Source: Actinacidiphila acidipaludis (lineage in GTDB: Bacteria; Actinomycetota; Actinomycetes; Streptomycetales; Streptomycetaceae). Taken from it: 64,000 bases of DNA. Where the stretch lies: contig NZ_JAINZZ010000044.1 in NCBI RefSeq assembly GCF_019890725.1, forward strand, positions 1 through 64,000, in the 5' to 3' direction. Positions 1-7,670 of this stretch are shown here, piece by piece (the first letter of the stretch is position 1; every line of letters starts with the position of its first letter). The notes beneath the pieces were generated by a model. The model searched no databases. It was not told the origin of the DNA and saw only the letters and a list, made by a program, of their open reading frames with translations. The position numbers and the translations under genes were made by a program.

Positions 1-946
1 CCGCCGGGTAGACCCGCCGCTGCGCGAGCGTGCGGTCCAGCCGCAGTTCCATGTTGCCGGTGCCCTTGAGCTCCTCGTAGTAGAAGTCGTCGGCGCGAGA
101 TCCGGTCTCGACCAGGGCTGTGGCCAGGATGGTCAGCGAGCCGCCCTCCTCGGCCAGTCGGGCCGCGCCGAACAGCCGCTTGGGGCCGAGCAGCGCGGCG
201 GCGTCCACACCGCCGGACAGGGTGCGGCCGCTGCCTGCGGAAGCGGTGTTGTGCGCCCTGCACAGCCGGGTCAGCGAGTCCAGCAGGATGACGACGTCCT
301 CGCCCTGCTCCACCAGACGCCGTGCCCGGGACACGGCCAGTTCGGCGACCGCGATGTGCTGCCGGGCCGGCTGGTCGAAGGTGGAGGCGATGACCTCGCC
401 GCGCACCCGGCGGCGCATGTCGGTGACCTCCTCCGGGCGTTCGTCGAGCAGCAGCACCATCAGGTGGCACTCGGGGTGGTTGGCGGAGACGGCGGCGGCG
501 ATGCTCTGCAGCAGCACGGTCTTGCCCGCCTTGGGCGGTGCGACGATCAGGCCGCGCTGGCCCTTGCCGACCGGGGCCATCAGGTCGGTGATCCGGCCCG
601 CGGCGGCACCGGAGCCGGTGAGCACCGGGCTCTCCAGCCGCAGCCGTTCGCGCGGGTGCAGGGGTGTCAGGTCGGCGAAGTCGGGCCGGGGCAGGCCCGG
701 GGCCCGGCCGTTGACGAGGCGGACCTCGCCGAGGGTGCCCGGCCGCCGGGCCAGGCCCTCCACCAGGTCGCCGGGCCGCAGGCCTGCCTTGCGGATCTCG
801 GCCTGGTGGACGCGGACGTCGTCGGGCCCGGGGAGCAGGTTCGCGCTCCTGAGGCGGCCGTGGCCGCCGCGTTCGATGTCGAGGACGCCCCGCACCTGCT
901 GCGGCGACTCCTGCCGGACAGCGGGGCGTTCGAGTGTGGTGGTCAT
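1..946 (-). CDS. rho: Transcription termination factor Rho (3' end outside window)
   Basis: Hexameric RNA-dependent ATPase that terminates transcription. The first 315 codons are visible. The protein begins MTTTLERPAV and goes almost at once into the RNA-binding OB-type domain (VRGVLDIE, then LRPGDLVEG). The ATPase domain follows: Walker A APPKAGKT near residue 137, Walker B DVVILLDSLTR, and the Q/R-loop region ending LDRTLAQRRVYPA at the window edge. The start at 946 is preceded by AAGGACG. Most actinobacterial Rho proteins carry a long Arg/Asp-rich N-terminal insertion; it is absent here, so this may be a second, short Rho. A leader of several hundred bases separates it from the divergent metallophosphoesterase gene. 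The family call is certain; whether it is the only rho copy cannot be told from this window. Confidence 0.95.
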   Translation of the reverse strand, partial: MTTTLERPAVRQESPQQVRGVLDIERGGHGRLRSANLLPGPDDVRVHQAEIRKAGLRPGDLVEGLARRPGTLGEVRLVNGRAPGLPRPDFADLTPLHPRERLRLESPVLTGSGAAAGRITDLMAPVGKGQRGLIVAPPKAGKTVLLQSIAAAVSANHPECHLMVLLLDERPEEVTDMRRRVRGEVIASTFDQPARQHIAVAELAVSRARRLVEQGEDVVILLDSLTRLCRAHNTASAGSGRTLSGGVDAAALLGPKRLFGAARLAEEGGSLTILATALVETGSRADDFYYEELKGTGNMELRLDRTLAQRRVYPA

Positions 947-1529
947 GAAGGTTCGTCCTTTCGCGGACGGGGGGAAGGCACAGCGAAGAGAGGTGCGGCG
1001 CGAGCGGGAGGTTCACGCTCCGCGGACCGCGAGAGGCGACCGGCGTCCGGTGCGGCAGAGCACCGGCCGGTGCGAAGGAGCCACCGGCGGGAGCACCGGC
1101 GAGAACTCCGGGGAAAGACGCCCCGACGGAAGGCCCCGAGCGCTTCGGGAAACCTCGTCGGGCGGCGATCGCAACAGGTCCGGAGGAAATCCGGGAACGG
1201 AGGTCCGGGGCTGTGCGATCCGGGGATTCCGGGAGATGCGATCCGGGACACGCAAGCCGGGATGCGCGGTCCGGATGCACAGTCCGGAACGCGGAGAAAT
1301 GCAAGGAGGGGATGGCTGCCGCTGAAGGGCACAGACTCCAAGTCCCCGACTGCACTGTAGCACGCCGTCCCCGGCCGCCGGGAAGACCGGCGGTCACCGC
1401 GCGCCGCCCGCGCCGCAACGCCCGCGCGCCGTGGCCGCCACCTGCCAACCTGCGGGCCGTCAGCCGCTCGGGGCGCACCGCCTCTGCGAGACTCGTCGCC
1501 GTGTGCGCACTCCTCCGCCCGGACCCGCG
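947..1529. other. Intergenic region and long rho leader
   Basis: No convincing gene lies in these 583 bases; the open frames here run through from neighbours without a start signal. On the minus strand the sequence is C-rich and would form an untranslated leader for rho. A TACAGT hexamer (minus strand, about 1357-1362) is a possible -10 element, which would give a leader of about 400 nt. A divergent promoter for the metallophosphoesterase gene is expected near 1440-1525 but no clear hexamers are seen. Confidence 0.5.
1215..1287 (-). repeat. Degenerate tandem repeats in the rho leader
   Basis: About five imperfect units of the form GCGATCCGGGA (plus strand), spaced 12-23 bases, begin near 1215, 1238, 1252, 1264 and 1277. 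On the transcribed (minus) strand they read as C-rich, G-poorer stretches with repeated YC dinucleotides. Rho binds C-rich RNA, so these could form a rut-like site for autoregulation; that role is inference. Confidence 0.45.
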
Positions 1530-2393
1530 GTGACCGCCTCCCGCGGGGGCCGCCTCCTCGCCGTCAGCGACCTGCACGTCGGATACGACGCCAACCGCGC
1601 GATCGTCGAGCGGATGCGGCCGGGCACGGACGACGACTGGCTGATCGTCGCCGGCGACGTCGGCGAGCGCTTCGACGACATCCTGTGGGCGCTGTCCACC
1701 CTGCGGCGGCACTTCGCGAAGGTCCTGTGGCTGCCCGGCAACCACGAACTGTGGACGCCGCGGGGCGACACCGTCACGTTGCGCGGCGAGGCGCGCTACC
1801 GCCGGCTGGTGGCCGAGCTGCGCGCCCTGGACATCACCACGCCCGAGGACCCGTACCCGCTGTGGGAGGGCCCCGAAGGCCCGGTCGCCGTCTGCCCGTT
1901 GTTCCTGCTGTACGACTACTCCTGGCGCGACGGCACACCCGGCGCCGCCACCAAGGCGGAGGCGCTCGCGTACTCCACGGACCTGGGCGTGGTGTGCACC
2001 GACGAGATGCTGCTGCACCCCGACCCGCTGCCGGGCATCGACGACTGGTGCCGGGCGCGCGTCGCGGAGACCCGGGCGCGGCTGGAGGCCCTCGACCCCG
2101 GACTGCCCACCGTCCTGGCCGGCCACTGGCCGCTGCACCGCCACCCCACCGAGGTGCTGCGCCATCCGTCGTTCGCCCTGTGGTGCGGCACCGAACTCAC
2201 CGAGGACTGGCACGTCCGCTTCCGGGCCGCCGAGGTGGTCTACGGCCATCTGCACATCCCGCGCGTCACCTGGCGCGACGGCGTCCGCTTCACCGAGGTC
2301 TCGCTGGGCTACCCCCGCGAGTGGGGCCCCCGCCCGGACGGGCCGCAGGGACCTCGGCAGATCCTCTCCGGACCCCAGGGAGCCCGCTCGTGA
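1530..2393 (+). CDS. Metallophosphoesterase (calcineurin-like)
   Basis: Predicted two-metal phosphoesterase of the calcineurin superfamily; substrate unknown. The signature metal ligands appear in order: AVSDLHVG, VAGDVGE, LPGNHELW, LAGHWPLHRHP and VYGHLH. With the GTG at 1530 the protein has 287 residues and starts VTASRGGRLLAVSDLHVG, placing the first motif near the N-terminus as is usual; the open frame upstream to 1431 has no supporting start. Its stop codon overlaps the GTG of the phosphopantetheinyl transferase (GTGA), so the two are translationally coupled. A phosphoesterase next to a phosphopantetheinyl transferase is a pair I recognise from Streptomyces genomes. Whether it hydrolyses a CoA- or phosphopantetheine-type substrate is speculation. 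Confidence 0.85.
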   Translation: MTASRGGRLLAVSDLHVGYDANRAIVERMRPGTDDDWLIVAGDVGERFDDILWALSTLRRHFAKVLWLPGNHELWTPRGDTVTLRGEARYRRLVAELRALDITTPEDPYPLWEGPEGPVAVCPLFLLYDYSWRDGTPGAATKAEALAYSTDLGVVCTDEMLLHPDPLPGIDDWCRARVAETRARLEALDPGLPTVLAGHWPLHRHPTEVLRHPSFALWCGTELTEDWHVRFRAAEVVYGHLHIPRVTWRDGVRFTEVSLGYPREWGPRPDGPQGPRQILSGPQGARS

Positions 2394-3229
2394 TCGAACA
2401 CGTGCTGCCCGCCGCCGTCCGCTGCCGGGCCGTGCGCGGACACGCGCTCGACCGCGCGCCGCTGCACCCCGAGGAGGCCGCGGCGGTCGCCCGGGCCGTG
2501 GCCAAACGGAAGGGCGAGTTCGCCGCCGGGCGGGCCTGCGCCCGCGCGGCCCTCGGCGCCCTCGGCCTCCCGCCGCTTCCGGTCCCGCGGGACGGCGACC
2601 GCGGCGCGCCGGTGTGGCCGCGGGGCGTGGTCGGCAGCATCACGCACTGCGAGGGCTACCGGGCCGCGGCGGTCGCCCGCAGTCCGGAGATCCTCACCCT
2701 GGGCATCGACGCCGAACCGCACGGGCCGCTGCCCGAGGGCGTCCTGGACGTCGTGCACTCCACCGCCGCCGAACGCGAGGCGCTCGCCGCCCTCACCGAG
2801 GAGAGCCCCGGCCTGCACTGGGGCCGGCTGCTGTTCAGCGCCAAGGAGACGGTCTACAAGGCGTGGTACCCGTTCCACCGCCGCATGCTGGGCTTCAACG
2901 AGGCCGAGTTGACGTTCACCCGCGACCCGGACGCCGACGACCGCGGCGCGTACACCGCGCGGCTGCTCGTTCCCGGGCCGCTGCTCGCCGAGGGCGTCGG
3001 CCCCGACGTGTTCAGCGGGCGCTGGCTGGTCCGCGACGGGCTGCTGGTGACGGCCATCGCCGTGCCCGGCGCCACCGGCCCCCTCGCCGGGCAGGCGGGC
3101 GCCCACCTCAGAGGTTCGCGGCAGGCGGCCACGGAAGGACGCCGGGCCGGTGCGCCGGCGGACGAACAGGCGGGCGAGGCGGAGGGGCCTTCGGTCAGGC
3201 CGACTCCCGCCGCACCAGCGTCGTCTTGA
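2390..3229 (+). CDS. 4'-phosphopantetheinyl transferase (Sfp/EntD type)
   Basis: Transfers the phosphopantetheine arm of CoA to carrier proteins of polyketide, nonribosomal peptide or fatty acid synthases. Family motifs are clear: GSITHCEGY (CoA binding), LGIDAEPHGPLP (Mg-binding GIDxE) and RLLFSAKETVYKAWYP (the FSxKE..YKA signature). The protein has 279 residues and starts at GTG 2390, overlapping the stop of the phosphoesterase. A low-complexity Ala/Gly-rich tail of about 45 residues follows the conserved core. The tail runs 35 bases into the 3' end of the convergent lacI gene. No synthase cluster lies in the window, so its carrier-protein partners are elsewhere. Confidence 0.93.
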   Translation: MIEHVLPAAVRCRAVRGHALDRAPLHPEEAAAVARAVAKRKGEFAAGRACARAALGALGLPPLPVPRDGDRGAPVWPRGVVGSITHCEGYRAAAVARSPEILTLGIDAEPHGPLPEGVLDVVHSTAAEREALAALTEESPGLHWGRLLFSAKETVYKAWYPFHRRMLGFNEAELTFTRDPDADDRGAYTARLLVPGPLLAEGVGPDVFSGRWLVRDGLLVTAIAVPGATGPLAGQAGAHLRGSRQAATEGRRAGAPADEQAGEAEGPSVRPTPAAPASS

Positions 3230-4247
3230 AGATCACCGACCGGCTCTGCTGCGCCGGGTCGTCGATGAGCGCCATCAGCAGCTTCGCCATCTCCGCGGCC
3301 ATGTCCTCCACCGGCTGCCGCACCGTGGTGAGCAGCGGGCGCGACGCCAGGGCGGCGCTGCTGTCGTCGAAACCGATCACCGCGACGTCGTCCGGCACCC
3401 GGCGGCCGTGATCGCGCAGCACGTGCAGCGCGCCCTGGGCCATCAGGTCGTTGGCCACGAACACCCCGTCGACGTCCGGGTGTTCGGCGAGCAGCCGGCG
3501 CATCGCCCGCTCCCCGCCCTCCTGGGTGAAGTCGCCCTCGACACCGATCGGGCGGTCGTGGCCGTGCGCGGCCATCGCCTGCCGGAAGCCCGTGAGGCGG
3601 TCGCGTCCGGCGGGGGAGTCGGAGGGGCCGGCGACGGTGGCGATCCGGCGGCAGCCGCGACCGAGCAGGTGCTCCACCGCCAGCCGCGCCCCGGCCTGCT
3701 GGCCGACGTCCACGAAGCTGATCGGCACCTCGGCCGTCGGGCGCCCGAAGAGCACCGCCGGCAGCCCGGCCTCGGTGAGCAGCAGCGGCAGGGGGTCGTC
3801 GGGCGCTATCGACACCAGCACCACGCCGTCGGTGTGCTCCCTGCGCAGCCCCGCCAGCAGACCCCGCCGGGCGTCCTCGGAGTCCGCGAGCATGAGCACG
3901 GGGTGCACGCCGCGCGGGCGCAGCACGGTGAGCAGGCCGCCGACGATCCGGCCGAAGAACGGGTCGGTGAAGACCTGGCCGAGGAAGGGGTCGTCCTCGG
4001 CGTGGTGGTCCGGCACCGAGAAGACCAGGGCGACCGAGTCGGTGCGCCGGGTGACGAGGGTGCGGGCCGCGCGGTTGGGCACGTAGCCGGTGGCCGCCAC
4101 CGCCTCCTGGACGATCTTCTGGATCGCCGGGTCGACGTTACGGGTGCCGTTGACCACCCGGGAGACCGTGGCCCGTGACACCCCCGCGGAACGGGCGACA
4201 TCTTCCAGGGTGGGCTGGCGGGGCCCGACCGGACGGCTGCTGGTCAT
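3195..4247 (-). CDS. LacI-family transcriptional repressor
   Basis: DNA-binding repressor with an N-terminal LacI HTH (TLEDVARSAGVSRATVSRVV, hinge RNVDPAIQ..GYVPNRAARTL) and a periplasmic-binding-protein-like sugar domain ending in KTTLVRRESA; 350 residues, normal for the family. The ATG at 4247 lies six bases after a TATAAC -10 hexamer, so the mRNA may be leaderless. The palindrome GGAGAGCGCTCTCC sits just upstream at 4267-4280 and recurs at 7513-7526 between the GH16/GH2 and fucosidase genes. It therefore probably represses itself and those two genes, with release by a sugar from a fucosylated or beta-glucan-like polymer (inference). It ends convergently, overlapping the phosphopantetheinyl transferase gene by 35 bases. 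Confidence 0.93.
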   Translation of the reverse strand: MTSSRPVGPRQPTLEDVARSAGVSRATVSRVVNGTRNVDPAIQKIVQEAVAATGYVPNRAARTLVTRRTDSVALVFSVPDHHAEDDPFLGQVFTDPFFGRIVGGLLTVLRPRGVHPVLMLADSEDARRGLLAGLRREHTDGVVLVSIAPDDPLPLLLTEAGLPAVLFGRPTAEVPISFVDVGQQAGARLAVEHLLGRGCRRIATVAGPSDSPAGRDRLTGFRQAMAAHGHDRPIGVEGDFTQEGGERAMRRLLAEHPDVDGVFVANDLMAQGALHVLRDHGRRVPDDVAVIGFDDSSAALASRPLLTTVRQPVEDMAAEMAKLLMALIDDPAQQSRSVIFKTTLVRRESA

Positions 4248-4253
4248 GGGGCT

Positions 4254-4280
4254 GTTATACCACGTAGGAGAGCGCTCTCC
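4254..4280 (-). promoter_or_regulatory. lacI promoter with LacI-type operator
   Basis: A perfect 14-bp palindrome GGAGAGCGCTCTCC occupies 4267-4280. TATAAC on the minus strand (4254-4259) is a good -10 element placed six bases before the start codon at 4247. The operator lies in the spacer/-35 area, where a bound repressor would block polymerase. The AGCGCT centre is typical for LacI-family sites in Streptomyces. Confidence 0.75.
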
Positions 4281-4404
4281 CAGAATGTCCCCGCCGAGCC
4301 GCCGGTCAGGAAGCGGCCCGGCGGGGGCGTTTCCGGCCCCCGCGCCGGGGGCCGGGTGCGGCCCCCGTGCGGGCACATCCGCACCCCGCACCCCGCCCGG
4401 TCCC

Positions 4405-7400
4405 TCAGGCGTAGACGCCGAACTCGTAGAGGGAGTAGCCGTACGCGGTGCCCCGCTGGGTCATGGTCACCCGCACGTACCGGCCGGACCCGCTGACGTC
4501 GAGGGTGTCGACGCCGCCGGTGCCGGACGACGTGCTGGACACCGTCGTCCAGGCGTTGCCGTCGTTGGAGACCTGCACCTGGTAGGCCTTGCCGTAGGCG
4601 GACTCCCAGCCGAGCTGCACGTGCTTGACCGCGGTCACCTGGCCGAGGTCGACCTGGATCCACTGCGGGTCGCTCCAGTCGCTCGCCCACCGGGTGCTCC
4701 ACGAGCCGTCCGTCGCGTTCGACGGCGGGAACGGCGCACCCGTGCCGGTCTGCTGGTACGACGACGCGGTGGTCGGCCGGCCCTTGGCCACGTCGGTCCC
4801 CGCGACCGGCGGGGCCACCACGCGGAACGACCGGGTCTCGACGCCCACGTTGCCGTGCCCGTCGAAGGCGTAGACGTACACCTTCCACACGCCCAGCGTG
4901 TGCGGCGCGGTGACGGTGAACTGCCCGTCGCCGGTCTGGGCGAAGTCCACCTGCCGCAGGGCCGTCTGGCTGTCCACGTACTTCGAGGAGTACATCAGCG
5001 TGTAGCGGACCAGATCGCCGTCCGGGTCCGTGGCCGGCGCGGACACGGTGAACGTGCCGCCCGCGGGCACCGACGCGGTGTTGCTCAGCGTCATCGACCC
5101 GATCACCGGCGGGGTGTTCGCCTGCGCGCTGCCGCCGTAGGCCCGGGCGACCGAGTAGTAGGCCGGCTGCCGCCAGCCCTCGGGTGTGAGGTTGAACCAG
5201 ATGCCGCCGAAGTCGTTCTCCTCGCCGTAGTTGAACATCGTCGCGCCCAGCGCCACCCCGGTGTGCCCGGCGACGCAGTTCCACGCCCCGGTGTAGCCGT
5301 CGCGCTTCTGGGCCTCGGTCGGCTCGGTGGGCACCCCGTTGGCGTCGTTCGGCACCTCCCACTCGCCGGCCTCGCCGGACTCGGTGACGATGTACGGCCT
5401 GGTGTAGCCGCCGTTGATCCAGTCCTGCCGGACGTTGCACACCGCGCCGTAGGAGTTGACGGCGTACAGGTCCAGGGACGGCGTGTACTGCTTGTAGTAC
5501 GGCCAGGCGCCGGTCCACGCGTCCGTCGAGGTCACCGGGTGGTCGGGGTCGATGGCGTGGATCGCCTGGGCCACCTGCTCCACGAACTTCGCGTAGGCCA
5601 CCCGCTCCTGCTCGATCTGATCGCCCGAGTAGTGGTCCTGGGTGGTCAGCAGGACCTCGTTGCCGACGTCCCACATCAGCACGCCGGGATGGTCCTTGTA
5701 GGTCGTCACCCAGTTCTTGATGTCGTTGAGGGTGTTGGTCTTGTACGTCGTGTCGTTGACGTAGTCCGCGCCCTGGTTGAGCCAGAAGCCGTTGATCACC
5801 TTCAGGCCGTACGCGGCCGCGGAATCGAGCAGCGGTTTCGACGTGGCGTCCGTGCCCCAGGTGCGCAGGGTGTTGACGCCCATCGCCTTCAGGTCCCGCA
5901 TGTGCGCGTCGGCGGTCGCGGTCGACGGGCCCCACGTCACGCCCTTGACCTGCCAGGGCCTGCCGTCCACCGTCAGCTGCCAGTTGCCCTGGGAGCCGGT
6001 GACGTGCACGCTGCTGGCCCCGGACGGCACCGGCGGGTCGGCGAGCGGTGCCGGCGCGCTCCCGGTGCTCTGCGCCACGGTGACGCTGTCGACGCTCAGC
6101 ACGCCGCCCGAGGAGGTGTCGTCGGCGGGAGAGGTGCAGCCGCACACCGCGTTGGGGTACGAACCGCCGATCCGCAGGCTGAAGTCGAGGTAGACGCCGT
6201 GGTCCACGGCCGCCCGCCAGGTCGCCGTGCCCACCTGGGACTCGCTGACCTGCCACACCTGACGGCCGTCGAGGTAGTAGCGGATCTGCTCGTCGGAGGT
6301 CGTCCGGTCGACGATCTCGGAGTAGGTGTGGTAGCCGCTCTGGCAGCCGGCGCAGGTGGCCAGGCCGCTCGTCATCCCGTTGTACTCACGGCAGTTGCCG
6401 TTGGGGGCGGTGCCGCAGTGCAGCGTGGCCGAGAGCTGGTCACGGCCGTTGACGTCCTCCATGATGTCGCTCTCGCCCACCGCGGGCCAGGTCGTGGTGT
6501 CGCCCTTGTAGGCGGCGCCCATCGCCCGGAACGACGGCCAGTAGCCGAGGGACTTCGCCGGCGCGGGCTGCTTCAGCACCGCGGAGATCTGCAACTGGCC
6601 GCCCGCCGGGGCCGCGAAGTCGCTGCGCCTGGTCTCGATCCGCGCCGACGTCCACGCACCGCCCGACTTCAGCGCCGTGATGGCGAGGTGCCCGGCGCCG
6701 TCCAGCCCGACGTTGGCGGGGGAGTCGGTGGCCGTCTCGACCTCGCCGGTGCCCCACTGGGCGGCGCCGCCCGGGTACGCGGTGCCGGTGTCGAGCTGCC
6801 AGTCGGCGCTGCTGGGCCGGGCGCCCGCGGCGCCGCCGAAGTCGTCGCTCCACACGGTGGTCCAGTTGCCGGGCGGCGGCGTCGAGCCTCCGCTGCCGCC
6901 GCCGGTGGTGCCCGCGGAGCCGCCGCCCGAGGTCCCGCCGCCCGTCGTCCCGTAGACCTGGAACTCCCACAGGGAGTAGCCGTAGCCGGTGGCGCGCTGG
7001 GTGCCGTACATGCGGACGTAGCGGCCGGAGCCGCTGACGGCCAGCGACTGGGTGCCACCGGCGCCGCTCGTCGTGGCGGCGACGTCGGTCCAGGTGGTGC
7101 CGTCGTTCGACGTCTGGATCGTGAAGGCCTTGGCGTACGCGGCCTCCCAGGTCAGCACCACTTTGCTGACGGTCGAGGTGGTGCCGAGGTCGACCTGGAG
7201 CCACTGCGGGTCGCTCCACGCGCTCGCCCAGCGGGTGCCGGGGTCGCCGTCGACGGCGAGGGACGCCGCGTACCCGGCGCCCTCGGTGCTGGAGGCGGTG
7301 GCCGGTCTGCCCTGCGACAGCAGGGAGTCGGCCGCGTGCGCGGGTGCGGCGGGGAAGACCAGCGCGTAGAGCGCCAGGCACACGGCCAGTAGGAACGGGA

Positions 7401-7437
7401 TCAGCACCCGGACGGGGAGACGCGCCGACGCTCTCAT
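4405..7437 (-). CDS. Secreted multimodular glycoside hydrolase: F5/8C-GH16-GH2-like-F5/8C
   Basis: Predicted exported polysaccharidase of 1010 residues starting at ATG 7437 behind GGAGAAA. Modules in order: signal peptide (about 1-45, cleavage near AHA-AD), F5/8-type C (discoidin/CBM32-like) about 48-165, Gly/Ser/Pro linker, a GH16-type lectin-fold domain with the intact catalytic motif GESDIMED (E322, D324, E327), then a GH2-like TIM barrel (VKGVTWGP to about residue 790) with acid/base E594 in WDVGNEV and probable nucleophile E686 in IVTESGE, a fibronectin/PKD-like beta module, and a second F5/8C domain at the C-terminus very like the first. Two complete catalytic sites in one chain suggest it both cuts a beta-glucan or galactan backbone internally and trims it. 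The LacI palindrome at 7513-7526 lies 76 bases upstream. Substrate is not determined. Confidence 0.88.
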   Translation of the reverse strand: MRASARLPVRVLIPFLLAVCLALYALVFPAAPAHAADSLLSQGRPATASSTEGAGYAASLAVDGDPGTRWASAWSDPQWLQVDLGTTSTVSKVVLTWEAAYAKAFTIQTSNDGTTWTDVAATTSGAGGTQSLAVSGSGRYVRMYGTQRATGYGYSLWEFQVYGTTGGGTSGGGSAGTTGGGSGGSTPPPGNWTTVWSDDFGGAAGARPSSADWQLDTGTAYPGGAAQWGTGEVETATDSPANVGLDGAGHLAITALKSGGAWTSARIETRRSDFAAPAGGQLQISAVLKQPAPAKSLGYWPSFRAMGAAYKGDTTTWPAVGESDIMEDVNGRDQLSATLHCGTAPNGNCREYNGMTSGLATCAGCQSGYHTYSEIVDRTTSDEQIRYYLDGRQVWQVSESQVGTATWRAAVDHGVYLDFSLRIGGSYPNAVCGCTSPADDTSSGGVLSVDSVTVAQSTGSAPAPLADPPVPSGASSVHVTGSQGNWQLTVDGRPWQVKGVTWGPSTATADAHMRDLKAMGVNTLRTWGTDATSKPLLDSAAAYGLKVINGFWLNQGADYVNDTTYKTNTLNDIKNWVTTYKDHPGVLMWDVGNEVLLTTQDHYSGDQIEQERVAYAKFVEQVAQAIHAIDPDHPVTSTDAWTGAWPYYKQYTPSLDLYAVNSYGAVCNVRQDWINGGYTRPYIVTESGEAGEWEVPNDANGVPTEPTEAQKRDGYTGAWNCVAGHTGVALGATMFNYGEENDFGGIWFNLTPEGWRQPAYYSVARAYGGSAQANTPPVIGSMTLSNTASVPAGGTFTVSAPATDPDGDLVRYTLMYSSKYVDSQTALRQVDFAQTGDGQFTVTAPHTLGVWKVYVYAFDGHGNVGVETRSFRVVAPPVAGTDVAKGRPTTASSYQQTGTGAPFPPSNATDGSWSTRWASDWSDPQWIQVDLGQVTAVKHVQLGWESAYGKAYQVQVSNDGNAWTTVSSTSSGTGGVDTLDVSGSGRYVRVTMTQRGTAYGYSLYEFGVYA

Positions 7438-7512
7438 GCCGTATTTCTCCTGTGGGGGATGGGGGAGGAGGTGAGGGTGCGACTCCCGGGGAGGACGTGA
7501 GGGGGGAGTGTG

Positions 7513-7526
7513 GGAGAGCGCTCTCC
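7513..7526. promoter_or_regulatory. LacI-type operator between GH16/GH2 gene and fucosidase
   Basis: The palindrome GGAGAGCGCTCTCC is identical to the one in front of lacI (4267-4280). It lies in the 233-base divergent region between the GH16/GH2 gene (start 7437) and the alpha-L-fucosidase gene (start 7671), so one repressor could control both directions. No clear -10/-35 hexamers were chosen for either gene. Confidence 0.75.
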
Positions 7527-7670
7527 TCGTGGTCACGATGGTTGCCGCTCGATTTCCGGAGTGTCAAGGGATCGGACCGGACCGGGATTGATCGGCGCCC
7601 GCGGTGGGGCCTAGGGTCGGGGGCGGCGGCCATACCTCCGATGAATTTCCCCGTGTGTGAGGACGTACCC

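Noticed and set aside
2390..3229. Biosynthetic gene cluster suggested by the phosphopantetheinyl transferase
   Set aside because: No polyketide or peptide synthase, carrier protein or tailoring set is present within the window.
4090..7392. Very long plus-strand open frame (1100 codons)
   Set aside because: It is antisense to the GH16/GH2 gene, Arg/Val/Gly-rich without domains; long antisense frames are an artefact of high GC.
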